A stretch of DNA of 64,000 bases, taken from Sphingosinicella sp942492965. Its GTDB lineage: Bacteria > Pseudomonadota > Alphaproteobacteria > Sphingomonadales > Sphingomonadaceae. Position 1 is the first letter of the stretch; every line of letters begins with the position of its first letter. Position numbers and translations under genes: made by a program. Location: positions 1,116,001-1,180,000 of the forward strand of contig OW818656.1 in NCBI GenBank assembly GCA_942492965.1, read 5' to 3'. The notes beneath the pieces are model-generated. The model searched no databases and had not been told where the DNA came from. It saw only the letters and a list, made by a program, of their open reading frames with translations. This document shows positions 25,851 to 34,748 of the stretch, in pieces.

Positions 25851-27143
25851 TCAGGGCTGCTTGACGACGTTCCCGCCGATCATCACGAAATCGACCTTCC
25901 GCATCACTGCAATGTCGTCCACCGGATTGCCGGGAACGGCGATGATATCGGCCGCCATGCCCGCGCCGATGCTGCCCTGACGGTCTGCGATGCCGAGGAA
26001 TTTCGCGGGTTCCGAGGTCGCGGAGCGGATCGCAGCCATCGGCGGCATCCCCGCGGCGACCATCAGTTCGAACTCGCGCGCGTTGTCGCCGTGCGCGGAG
26101 ACGCCGCTGTCGGTGCCGAACAGGATCGGCACCCCGAGCTTCCAAGCGCGCGCGAACGTGCCCGACATCAGCGGGCCGATGGCGGCCGCCTTCGGCCGCA
26201 CGATATCGGGGAGCGCGCCGGGCGTTTTCGCCTTCTCGGTGATCCAGTCCCCGGCCATCAGCGTCGGGACGAGGTAAATGCCCTTCGCCTTCATCTGCCG
26301 CATCGTCTCGTCGTCGAGATAGGTGCCATGCTCGATCGTCGAGACACCGGCCGCGACGGCGCGCCGCAGCCCATCAAGGCCATGCGCGTGCGCAGCGACA
26401 TGCATCCCGTAATCGCGCGCCGTGGCGACGATGGCCACGAGTTCATCGGACATGAACTGCGCGTTCTGGCTGTTCTTCGCGAGGCTCATCACGCCGCCCG
26501 TCGCCGTGATCTTGATGAGGTCGGCGCCCTCCTTGTAGCGCTGGCGCACCGCTTTGCGTGCCTCGTCCGCGCTGTCCACGACGCCCTCGGTCGCGCCAGG
26601 TGTCTTGAGGCCGAGCGCGGGCGAAATGCCGTTCGTGGGATCGCCGTGGCCACCCGTGGACGCGATCGGCGCGCCCGAGGTGATGACATGCGGCCCCACC
26701 ACATCGCCACGATCGATCGCCTTGCGCAGCGCAATCGAAACCCCATAGGCATCGCCGAGATCACGGACGAGAGTGAAGCCGGCCATCAGCGTGACACGCG
26801 CGTACTTCTCGATCTTGTAAGCAAAATCGGCCGGTCCCAACGAGAACGGATCCGTGTAGCTCGCCGGCCCGCTTTCGGAGGAAAGGTGCGTATGCATGTC
26901 CATGAGGCCGGGCATCACGCTGTGTCCGGCGAGGTCGATCAACGTATCGCCTGCGCCCGGCGCCACTTTCCCGGCCGCCACGCGCACGATGCGGCCTTCA
27001 TCGACGACGATCGTGTGCGGGCCGAGCGGCGCATCCGATTTCCCGTCGATCAGGTTGCCCGCCTGAATGTAGGTCGCTGCACTCGCGGTCTGGGCCGCCG
27101 ATACCAGTAGTGCCGCAAGCAACATGGCGCTTCGCGTTCTCAT
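25851..27143 (-). CDS. secreted amidohydrolase, prolidase/imidazolonepropionase-like
   Basis: The 430-residue protein has a signal peptide (RSAMLLAALLVSAAQTASA) and amidohydrolase-superfamily metal ligands: MDMHTHLS, the carboxylated lysine in DLIKITATGG, MHVAAHAHG, STIEHGT and the Asp in ILFGTDSG. It is close to the group with Caulobacter Xaa-Arg/Lys and Xaa-Pro dipeptidases. Likely role: periplasmic cleavage of a dipeptide or amide bond. It faces the S9 peptidase gene across a 192-nt divergent region holding operator copy 4. Confidence 0.87.
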   Translation of the reverse strand: MRTRSAMLLAALLVSAAQTASAATYIQAGNLIDGKSDAPLGPHTIVVDEGRIVRVAAGKVAPGAGDTLIDLAGHSVMPGLMDMHTHLSSESGPASYTDPFSLGPADFAYKIEKYARVTLMAGFTLVRDLGDAYGVSIALRKAIDRGDVVGPHVITSGAPIASTGGHGDPTNGISPALGLKTPGATEGVVDSADEARKAVRQRYKEGADLIKITATGGVMSLAKNSQNAQFMSDELVAIVATARDYGMHVAAHAHGLDGLRRAVAAGVSTIEHGTYLDDETMRQMKAKGIYLVPTLMAGDWITEKAKTPGALPDIVRPKAAAIGPLMSGTFARAWKLGVPILFGTDSGVSAHGDNAREFELMVAAGMPPMAAIRSATSEPAKFLGIADRQGSIGAGMAADIIAVPGNPVDDIAVMRKVDFVMIGGNVVKQP

Positions 27144-27302
27144 AGACCTTGCCCTCCATATCCGAACTTTGATGACTAATGTCGGCGCGGGACGCCCCAC
27201 ATGACCAAACGGCACCCATTTTTGACATCCCGGCATCCGGACTGTCTTGCGCCTGCACGCCGGGTCATCACTACGTCGATTGACGCCAACGAACATCCAA
27301 TT

Positions 27303-27317
27303 ATGATCTTTGATCAA
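27303..27317 (+). promoter_or_regulatory. GntR-type operator, copy 4
   Basis: ATGATCTTTGATCAA, consensus form, 19 nt before the S9 peptidase start and 160 nt from the divergent amidohydrolase start. The position next to the start codon fits repression. Confidence 0.7.
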
Positions 27318-27335
27318 TGTTTAAAAGGGGGATGT

Positions 27336-29399
27336 ATGCCGAAGACCTGTTTCCGGACCCGATCGTTCACCGCATTTGCAGCATTGTCGATCTTGTCCGC
27401 GCCCGCGCTCGCGGCGGACAAGCAACCGCTGCAACCCATTGATGTGTTTGCGCTCGAGGCCGGAAACGACCCGCAGATTTCCCCCGACGGCACGCGCGTC
27501 GCCTACGTGCGCCTGAAGGCCGATATTGTGAAGGACGAGTATCAGCCGATGCTGTGGCTGGTCGATGCCGATGGCCGCAATCATGTGCCGCTGACCAGGA
27601 TCGAGGAAGCCGCGAGCGATCCGCGCTGGTCGCCGGACGGCAAGCGGCTCGCCTTCGCTGCCACGCGCGGCGGCGTGCGCCAGATCGTCGTGCGCTGGAT
27701 GGACAGCGGCGTCGAAACCACCATCGGCGGTTTTCCCGGCGCGCCGATGGGCCTCGAATGGTCGCCCGACGGCAAGACGCTCGCCTACGCCATGCACGTC
27801 CCCGCTGCGCCGAAAAGCTTCGGCACGCCCGTTACGCCGCCGCCCGGCGCGACGTGGAAGCCGGCGGCGATCGTTGTCGACAAAGCGCTATACCGGCAGG
27901 ACGGCGCGGGCATCATTCCGCCGGGCCGGATGCATATCTTCACAGTCCCGGCGAACGGCGGCACGCCTCGCCAGATCACGCGCGACGATTCAGGCGACTT
28001 CCCGCTTATCGGCAGCCCCTATGCGTGGGCGGCCGACAGCAAGGCGCTTGTCGTGGCGCTCAACCGCAACGACGAGAAGGCTATCCTGAAGGGCAAGATG
28101 TTCGACACCGGGCTCTACCTGTTCCCCGTGGACGGCGGCGCGATGAAGACGCTGATCGACCGCGACGGACCCGAAGCCTCGCCGCAGGTTTCGCCCGACG
28201 GGCGCCACGTCGCCTACATCGGCGCCGACGAGGCGGGCCGCTGGCATACGACCACGCGGCTGATGGTGCTCGACAGGAGCACAGGCGAACGCCGCGTGCT
28301 CTCGGCTTCACTCGACCGCGACATGATGGCGCCGCGCTGGGCCGCGGGCGGGCGCGGCGTCTATGCCTATTACGCGGATCGCGGCCAGAACCGCCTCGCG
28401 CTCTTCGATCTGAAGGGTGGACGCCGCGAGATCGCCGAAGGGCTCGGCATGATGCACACCGCCTACACCGCGGCGCCATCATTCACCGTTTCAAGGACCG
28501 GCCGCATCGCCATGCAGTGGGCAAGCCCGGAATCGAGCGGCAACATCGCCGTCGCCGGCACCGGCATCGGCAAGGCCCGCGCGATTACGGGGCTCAATGA
28601 CGCACTGTTTGCCGATCGCGCGCTAGGGCGTGTCGAGGAGATCAATTACCGCTCCTCCAAGGGTGATCTTCCGGTGCAAGGCTGGCTGATCTATCCGCCG
28701 AACTTCGACCCGGCGAAGAAATACCCGCTGATCATGGAAATCCACGGTGGGCCCAATGCCGCTTATGGCCCGCCTTTCGACATGGAAAAGCAGCTGATGG
28801 CGGCGGCAGGCTACGTCGTCTTCTATCCTAACGTGCGCGGCAGCACGTCCTACGGCGAACCCTACGCCAACCTCATCGAGAATGCGTTTCCGGGCGACGA
28901 GTTCGACGATCTGATGAGCGGCGTGGACACGCTGATAGCGCGGGGCTTCATCGATCCGGCGCGGCTCTATGTGACGGGCGGCTCGGGTGGCGGGACGCTC
29001 TCGGCGTGGCTGATCGCGCGCAGCGAACGCTTCCGCGCCGCCGCCGTGCTCTATCCGGTGATCGACTGGCAGAGCCAGGCGCTCACCTCCGACATTCTGC
29101 CGCTAGTCTTCAAGGGCTTCTTCTTCGGCACGCCGTGGAGCCACCCGGACGACTACCGCCGCCGTTCACTGCTCGCCTCGGTCGACAAAGTGAAGACGCC
29201 GACGATGGTGATGACGGGCGAGGCCGACTACCGCACGCCGATCTCGGAATCAGAGCAGTATTTCGCCGCGCTCAAATACCACGGGGTCGAAAGCGTGTTC
29301 GTGCGCGTCCCGCTCGAGAACCACGGCATCCGCATGTTCCCGAGCCACTTCGCGCAAAAGGTGGCGGGCATCATCGGCTGGTTCGAGGCGCATAAATGA
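27336..29399 (+). CDS. secreted S9 prolyl-oligopeptidase-family peptidase
   Basis: The 687-residue protein has a signal peptide (SFTAFAALSILSAPALA), an N-terminal beta-propeller with repeated SPDG motifs (ISPDGTRVAY, WSPDGKRLAF, SPDGRHVAY) and a C-terminal alpha/beta hydrolase domain with GGSGGG (about S550), GEADYRTP (about D631) and ENHGI (about H663). This is the layout of acylaminoacyl and dipeptidyl peptidases. Start ATG 27336 follows AAAGGGGG. It probably trims a peptide-like substrate in the periplasm. Confidence 0.9.
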   Translation: MPKTCFRTRSFTAFAALSILSAPALAADKQPLQPIDVFALEAGNDPQISPDGTRVAYVRLKADIVKDEYQPMLWLVDADGRNHVPLTRIEEAASDPRWSPDGKRLAFAATRGGVRQIVVRWMDSGVETTIGGFPGAPMGLEWSPDGKTLAYAMHVPAAPKSFGTPVTPPPGATWKPAAIVVDKALYRQDGAGIIPPGRMHIFTVPANGGTPRQITRDDSGDFPLIGSPYAWAADSKALVVALNRNDEKAILKGKMFDTGLYLFPVDGGAMKTLIDRDGPEASPQVSPDGRHVAYIGADEAGRWHTTTRLMVLDRSTGERRVLSASLDRDMMAPRWAAGGRGVYAYYADRGQNRLALFDLKGGRREIAEGLGMMHTAYTAAPSFTVSRTGRIAMQWASPESSGNIAVAGTGIGKARAITGLNDALFADRALGRVEEINYRSSKGDLPVQGWLIYPPNFDPAKKYPLIMEIHGGPNAAYGPPFDMEKQLMAAAGYVVFYPNVRGSTSYGEPYANLIENAFPGDEFDDLMSGVDTLIARGFIDPARLYVTGGSGGGTLSAWLIARSERFRAAAVLYPVIDWQSQALTSDILPLVFKGFFFGTPWSHPDDYRRRSLLASVDKVKTPTMVMTGEADYRTPISESEQYFAALKYHGVESVFVRVPLENHGIRMFPSHFAQKVAGIIGWFEAHK

Positions 29400-29585
29400 T
29401 CGCAGGCTTCCCCAAGCGTTCGTGATCCCATCGAACATCTGCTCACTATAGATCGCCGTTTCTTCCTCGACGCACCTCTTCAAAAAAGGCGAAAATCTGC
29501 TGGAGCTCCAACGTATCCGGCGGACCTGCATGATGGGTGCAACCGACACGTCGACGGCAGCCATGCAACGATCAATGCACGGCCT

Positions 29586-31493
29586 TTACGCTGAGAGCAG
29601 AATTCTTTCGAAGAAGCGGGCAACATCCTGATGATGATCGATCGGGAGCAGGTCGGAAACATACTGATCCGGGCGTACCAACACGATGCAGCCCTGGTCA
29701 CGATCGATTCCTCGCATTTCGAAGATATCAGACCCGCTCTTCACGTCCGCGCAGAAGATCTTTTCGTAATCGCACAGGCCGTAGCGCCCCTTGTTCGGCC
29801 GCAACAGAGATGGCATCCGTTGGAACGCCAGGTCGCGGAAGCCTTGTTGGAACACCGCGCGGATATCGATCACCGAATCGATATCTTCGCCTGACCGGGT
29901 AAACCGCCGCACCGGCGATGCGTCGGACGCGGCGAGAAATTCGCACAGCAGCTGCACCGCCTGACCCGGCTGGCCGCAATCCGACTTTCCGGCAAAGATG
30001 AGTATCCGCCAGCGTCCATCCGCTTCAATGGCATGGCCGAGCTGCATGGGCATGGCATCGGCGAGCCGGATGACCGGCACGGAATGGAAGCGCTTTCCAA
30101 TGGGGAATCCCGGCGCCAAATTCTGGTGCTGACCCGTTCCCGTGAGGACGGAGGCTTCGTAGCGCACCGTCAAGCCGGCGGTGAATTCACCGTTGGCGAT
30201 GAATTCGCGTTGGACGCGCGGCATGGCGCTGTTCGCATCCTCATCCGACCGATTGCCGACCACGCGGGACCATCTGTGGTCAAAATCGACCAGACTCTTG
30301 GCCGCCGCACGGCGTTCGGCCGTATAGCTGTGCAGCAGACTGGGGGCTGCCTTTCCGGTCAGGACCGCCATCAGCTTCCAGCCGAGGTTGAACGCATCAC
30401 CCATCGACACGTTCATCCCCTGCCCTGCCTTGGGACTATGGGTGTGACACGCATCGCCCGCCAACATGACACGCGGCGCGCGGGTCTCCGTCTGGTCAGC
30501 CGGCACGTCGTCGAACCGATCCGTCAGCCGGTGGCCGATTTCATAGATCGACCACCATACCACCTCTTTCACATCGAGCGTGTGCGGGGAGAGAATCCGC
30601 TTTGCCCTGGCGATGATGTCATCCACGGTCATGCCCCGATCAGCGACACGCTCGTCTTCGGCCAGACGGTCCAGCTCGACATAAAGACGCACCAGATAGC
30701 CCCCTTCGCGCGGGAGCAGGAGGATGGAGCCCTCCGCTGCGGACTGGATGATCGCCTTCATGCGGAAGTCCGGAAAATCCGTGACGGCCAGAATGTCCAT
30801 CACGCCCCAGGCCTGATGCGCGGCGTCACCGTGCAGCGCGCCGCCGATGGCCTGACGAACGCTAGAGCGCGCACCGTCGCAACCGACGACGTAGCGGGCC
30901 CGAACCGTCTGCGATTCGCCTTCCCGCCCCGGCGACGTCTGTTCCAGCGTTACCGTGACGGGATAATCGTCCGCCGAGGCATCCACTGTCAGGCTGGCAA
31001 CCTTCAGGCCGTAATCGGGTTCGAGCCGGCTGGGCGCGTTCTTCATGATATCCAGGAACATGTCGTGCACGCGTGCCTGATTGATCAGAACGTGGGGCAT
31101 TTCGCTCAGCCCGTCAGCCACATCCTGCACGCGACCCCCGCGCCGGATATGTGCCGGGTTTTCGGTATCCGGGCCCCAGAAGGTCGTCTCGTTGATCCAG
31201 ACGGACTCCCGCTTGACCTTCTCGGCGAAGCCGAATGCCTGAAACATCTCCATTGAGCGGACATTGATTCCGTCCGCTTGACCCTTTTCCATCGGCCCCG
31301 ATTTCGGCTCCACGATCATCGTCCGGATCGATGGCTCGCGCGCGAGTTGCGCGGCAAGGCACAAACCGGCAGGGCCGCAGCCCGCGATGAGAACGTCCAC
31401 CGTTTCAGGCAAAGGCATCCCGCGATCGCGCACCGTTGCGGCGGCGTGAATGTCGGGATCCCCCGGACGAAAACCATTGAGATGATACTGCAT
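29586..31493 (-). CDS. FAD-dependent aromatic hydroxylase, 3-hydroxybenzoate 4-monooxygenase/phenol hydroxylase type
   Basis: The 635-residue protein starts MQYHLNGFRPG, as MobA-type 3-hydroxybenzoate 4-hydroxylases do. It has the FAD GxGxxG (GCGPAG, 38-43), GQADGINVRSMEMFQAFGF, the FAD/NAD(P)H region VGCDGARSSVR and RVMLAGDACHTHSPKAGQGMN. The C-terminal thioredoxin-like domain typical of phenol hydroxylases ends CIVLVRPDQYVSDLLP. Reaction: NAD(P)H-dependent ring hydroxylation of a phenolic acid. It is divergent from a MarR gene with a palindrome between. The 186-nt gap to the S9 peptidase (29400-29585) shows nothing. Confidence 0.87.
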   Translation of the reverse strand: MQYHLNGFRPGDPDIHAAATVRDRGMPLPETVDVLIAGCGPAGLCLAAQLAREPSIRTMIVEPKSGPMEKGQADGINVRSMEMFQAFGFAEKVKRESVWINETTFWGPDTENPAHIRRGGRVQDVADGLSEMPHVLINQARVHDMFLDIMKNAPSRLEPDYGLKVASLTVDASADDYPVTVTLEQTSPGREGESQTVRARYVVGCDGARSSVRQAIGGALHGDAAHQAWGVMDILAVTDFPDFRMKAIIQSAAEGSILLLPREGGYLVRLYVELDRLAEDERVADRGMTVDDIIARAKRILSPHTLDVKEVVWWSIYEIGHRLTDRFDDVPADQTETRAPRVMLAGDACHTHSPKAGQGMNVSMGDAFNLGWKLMAVLTGKAAPSLLHSYTAERRAAAKSLVDFDHRWSRVVGNRSDEDANSAMPRVQREFIANGEFTAGLTVRYEASVLTGTGQHQNLAPGFPIGKRFHSVPVIRLADAMPMQLGHAIEADGRWRILIFAGKSDCGQPGQAVQLLCEFLAASDASPVRRFTRSGEDIDSVIDIRAVFQQGFRDLAFQRMPSLLRPNKGRYGLCDYEKIFCADVKSGSDIFEMRGIDRDQGCIVLVRPDQYVSDLLPIDHHQDVARFFERILLSA

Positions 31494-31537
31494 CACCACG
31501 TTCCTCACATGCCCGAGAAGCAACGATCCGGAATTTG

Positions 31538-31551
31538 ATATGTATACATAT
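31538..31551. promoter_or_regulatory. MarR-type operator
   Basis: ATATGTATACATAT is a perfect 14-bp palindrome in the divergent region between the hydroxylase (45 nt away) and marR-type gene (100 nt away). MarR proteins bind AT-rich dyads of this size. Confidence 0.65.
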
Positions 31552-31651
31552 TATTTGCTGTCAACCGGAATGATAAGTGAACTTTCTATTTTTCTGGTGC
31601 TGCGCTATCCGCCAGGGTGCGCGACGCGGCGCAGCGAATGGAAGGTAAGCG

Positions 31652-32074
31652 ATGCGGGCTACAGAAATGGCAGGCCACCTGATCCGCAGGCTGCATCAGC
31701 ACTCGACCCAGGTTTTCGCCGCCCATACCAGAGAAGCGGGGTTCGACATCACACCGGTCCAGTTCGCGGCGCTCGATGCGATTAACGAACACCCGGGGAT
31801 CGATCAGGCCGGCGTCGCTGAATTGATCGCCTATGACCGCGCGACCATAGGCGAGGTGATCAATCGGCTGGTGGCCAAAGGTCTGGTCGAGCGCGCAGTC
31901 AACAATACTGACCGGCGCGCGCGTGTCTTGCGCCTGACCGCAGATGGCGCGGAAACATTCCGTGCACTGCTGCCGGTGGTCAGCGACCTTCAAGCCGCAA
32001 TCCTGGCGAACCTTGCGGTGAAGGACCGAGCCGCTTTCCTATCCCTGGCCAGAAGCGCGGTCGGCAATATCTGA
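31652..32074 (+). CDS. MarR-family transcriptional regulator
   Basis: The 140-residue protein has a MarR winged helix: FDITPVQFAALDAINEHPGI, VAELIAYDRATIGEVINRLVAKGLVER and the wing DRRARVLRLTADG. The family usually represses a divergent aromatic catabolic gene until a phenolic ligand binds, so the neighbouring hydroxylase is the natural target. Confidence 0.87.
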   Translation: MRATEMAGHLIRRLHQHSTQVFAAHTREAGFDITPVQFAALDAINEHPGIDQAGVAELIAYDRATIGEVINRLVAKGLVERAVNNTDRRARVLRLTADGAETFRALLPVVSDLQAAILANLAVKDRAAFLSLARSAVGNI

Positions 32075-32188
32075 GATTCGCCGAACTGAGCGCGCCTTAC
32101 TGTTTCCGGAAAAAGCCGTGAAGCGTGCGTCTTTCGATTGCCATGCGGGAAAGGTGCAGTATTACGTTTTGGACTGAGGGAGTTGCAC

Positions 32189-32836
32189 GTGAACGCCGAA
32201 GAAAAAAAGCGGGACCGACCACGCGGGGAGCATCGCACTTCTGCCGCCAATCGGCAAAAGATACTCGAAGCGACGCTCCAGGTCGCGCAGGAATACGGCT
32301 ATCAAGGCACGACAATCCCGCGCGTCTCGCGCAAGGCGCAGTTGCCGAGCGGAAGCGTCTACTGGCATTTCGAGAGCAAGGACATTCTCTTCGCCTCGCT
32401 GATGGAACAAAGCCAGGAATGGCTGGCCGGGTTTCACCGCAAGCGCCGCCCGCTTCCCGGAGAAACCACTCGGCAGCATCTCGAGCGAATCTATTGCAAT
32501 GCTCCGGACAGCGAGGCCTTGATTACGCAGGACTTCTGGCGGCTTGGTGTCATCCTGAGTGTCGATCAATCGGTCCGCGAACAGGTGTCCCGGCAGCGCT
32601 TTCTTGATCTGCGCAAAGCGGTGGTGGAGGAATACACCTACTGGTATCGGCAGACCCTGCCCGCGGAATTGCAGGAACGCTGTCCCGACCGCGCCTACAA
32701 GCTTGGCAAATTCACGCTGATTTGCGCGGACGGCAACCTGATCATGAACGCTTCCGGCGACAGCCTGCCCGGCTACCTGCGGATGGCGGGCATCAGCCTC
32801 ATCAGCCTAGCCGAAGCCCCGCCCGACGCTTTGTAA
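32189..32836 (+). CDS. TetR-family transcriptional regulator
   Basis: The protein has 215 residues if started at GTG 32189, 8 nt after GAGGGA. The HTH reads RQKILEATLQVAQEYGYQGTTIPRVSRKAQLPSGSVYWHFESKDILFASL, a standard TetR N-terminus. The C-terminal ligand domain is unassigned. A short TTTCCGGAAA dyad at 32103-32112 upstream might be its own operator. It is one of three different regulators in a row. Confidence 0.85.
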   Translation: MNAEEKKRDRPRGEHRTSAANRQKILEATLQVAQEYGYQGTTIPRVSRKAQLPSGSVYWHFESKDILFASLMEQSQEWLAGFHRKRRPLPGETTRQHLERIYCNAPDSEALITQDFWRLGVILSVDQSVREQVSRQRFLDLRKAVVEEYTYWYRQTLPAELQERCPDRAYKLGKFTLICADGNLIMNASGDSLPGYLRMAGISLISLAEAPPDAL

Positions 32837-32856
32837 GCCGACGTTTCAGCGCGCGG

Positions 32857-33603
32857 TCAATTTTCAAACAGTGTCGCGATGCTTTTTGCCGCTTCCCGCA
32901 GGTCCGGCACATACTTCGCACAAGCGTCCTCCAGCGTAATCGCCGAGGTTGGGAAGGATGTGCATAGCGCACCGACTGCAGTCGAATAGACAATCACCGG
33001 AAGCGCGATGGTCGTGGTCCGCTCCGGTTCACCACCGGAACGCAGGGCGTAACCCTTTTTGGCTGCGATCGCGATCCGGTCACGTGCGGCAGACAGCATT
33101 TCGTCGAATCCATCATCGCGCATCTGGTGCGATTGCAGGCGCGTCAGGATCGCGTGCCGCTCTTCCTCGCCGCAGTGGGCCAGATAGACGCAGCCGGTCG
33201 CGGTCGACAGGATCGGCAGGCGCAGCCCCGTGCGCCCCCTGTCAAACACGAACGGGTTATGGTGCCGGGTGGTCGCCTGGATCACCATCATGTCAGCTTC
33301 GAGCGTGGCAAAGGTGTGGGGCCAGCGGATACGCTTTTGAAGCATCTGCAGCACCGGCATCGCTTGTTCGGCCATACGGTGTTCGGGCTTGTACCCGGCG
33401 CTCAGCGCCAGAATCTGGGAGGTGAGGCGGACCGAACTGTGCCCATCGACCCGCTCCACATAGCCGAAGGCGCACAGGTTATCGACAATCCGGTGCACTG
33501 CGGGCCGCGAGATACCGGTCGCCCGGTGAAGATCGACAACCGTGCAAATCCCGAGATCGTTGATCGATTCGATCACCGTCAGCAATCGCCCGTCAATTGC
33601 CAT
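32857..33603 (-). CDS. IclR-family transcriptional regulator
   Basis: The 248-residue protein has a winged helix (VIESINDLGICTVVDLHRATGISRPAVHRIVDNLCAFGYVER) and the IclR effector domain (LPILSTATGCVYLAHCGEEE, IALPVI, ITLEDACAKYVPDLREAA). It resembles MhpR-type regulators of aromatic meta-cleavage operons. It is followed upstream by the meta-cleavage hydrolase on the same strand after 74 nt. Candidate binder of one of the dyads in module 4. Confidence 0.87.
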   Translation of the reverse strand: MAIDGRLLTVIESINDLGICTVVDLHRATGISRPAVHRIVDNLCAFGYVERVDGHSSVRLTSQILALSAGYKPEHRMAEQAMPVLQMLQKRIRWPHTFATLEADMMVIQATTRHHNPFVFDRGRTGLRLPILSTATGCVYLAHCGEEERHAILTRLQSHQMRDDGFDEMLSAARDRIAIAAKKGYALRSGGEPERTTTIALPVIVYSTAVGALCTSFPTSAITLEDACAKYVPDLREAAKSIATLFEN

Positions 33604-33677
33604 GTTCCCGTCCTCCCCGTTGCGCCCTTGTTCAAGTCCTTTTTCTTTTTGTCGTCCTCAAACCGGAGTGTGCATTA

Positions 33678-34520
33678 TTAGCTGTCCGGATTGTCATCCA
33701 GAAAACGGTGGACCATCGAATTGAATTCCCTGGCGTGTTCGAGTTGCAGCCAGTGGCCGCAGCGGTTGACGATCAGCACGCGGGAATTGCGGATCATGCC
33801 GGCGAGGCGGATCGCATGAGTAAAGTGCGTGACGCGGTCATCACGGCCATGCATCAGCAGGGTCGGCGCCGTGATGGACGGAATAAGCTCCTGGTTCAGT
33901 CGCACCATCGGACCCTTCCCGTGCCCACCGATCCAATTGTCCACATGGGCCTTCTGTGCCAGCGTGTTGTTCAGGCGTTCCTGGATCAGGTCGTCCGTCA
34001 CGTTCGACGTATCGAAGGCCATGATGTTGGTCAGCGCCCGGACCGTTTCGAGGCTCGGTTCGAAATAGGCGCGTTCCAGCACCTTAACGCCTTCCGTCAG
34101 TCCAGCCGGTTCAAACATCCCCGGAACGCCGGACGGCGAGCCCATGGTGATCAGGTGCGAGACCAGATCCGGCCGTTCATAGGACAGGCGAATGACCGAA
34201 GCGCCACCCATCGAATTGCCCACGACAGCCGCACGAGCAATACCCAGCGTATCGAGCAATTCGGCGAGCGCGCCGGAGTTATCGCGGTTTTCATAGACGA
34301 CCGGCTGAGAGCGCCCCCAACCCGGCAGGTCCACGGCCAGAACGCGGAAAAACTGCGACAGGTAAGGAATGTTGGGGTTGTAGTTGCTCCAGCCCGAAGC
34401 GCCCGGCCCGCCGCCGTGGACCAGCACCAGCGGATGCCCCGAGCCGACCTCGTTGTAATGGATGTCCCAGTGCTCGGTACGAACGCGCTTGCTGGTACTT
34501 TCGTAGCTCAACCCGACCAT
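33678..34520 (-). CDS. meta-cleavage product (C-C bond) hydrolase, MhpC/BphD/HsaD-like
   Basis: The 280-residue alpha/beta hydrolase has LVHGGGPGASGWSNY (oxyanion region of MCP hydrolases), nucleophile elbow VGNSMGGAS (S103), acid HGRDD (227-228) and His in NRCGHWLQLEH (H256). The family hydrolyses the C-C bond in vinylogous diketo acids made by extradiol ring cleavage, here presumably the product of the dioxygenase at 44988-45878. A 17-bp dyad lies 21 nt before its start. Confidence 0.88.
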   Translation of the reverse strand: MVGLSYESTSKRVRTEHWDIHYNEVGSGHPLVLVHGGGPGASGWSNYNPNIPYLSQFFRVLAVDLPGWGRSQPVVYENRDNSGALAELLDTLGIARAAVVGNSMGGASVIRLSYERPDLVSHLITMGSPSGVPGMFEPAGLTEGVKVLERAYFEPSLETVRALTNIMAFDTSNVTDDLIQERLNNTLAQKAHVDNWIGGHGKGPMVRLNQELIPSITAPTLLMHGRDDRVTHFTHAIRLAGMIRNSRVLIVNRCGHWLQLEHAREFNSMVHRFLDDNPDS

Positions 34521-34540
34521 GATTCCGCCTTCCCTCCCCG

Positions 34541-34557
34541 TGTCCGAAAATCGGACA
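34541..34557. promoter_or_regulatory. 17-bp dyad, copy 1 (TGTCCG class)
   Basis: TGTCCGA-AAA-TCGGACA, a perfect inverted repeat between the meta-cleavage hydrolase (start 34520) and the divergent MHS carrier (start 34749). Related sites are at 36150, 48088 and 53691. Confidence 0.7.
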
Positions 34558-34748
34558 TACTAATGGTTTTTTCGCACGAACTACCGGTTTGCGCTGGCAT
34601 CAGGCCCGAAAGGAGGCTCCAAAAACATCAGCGCGTGGTGACAAACACCTGTTGAACGTGCAAAGATGATAACAGATTCCAGAATGACGGTTCAACAAAA
34701 ATTCGAACCCGTTTGGCGACGGGCGTCAGTGGGGAGGTGGAGCAGAGC

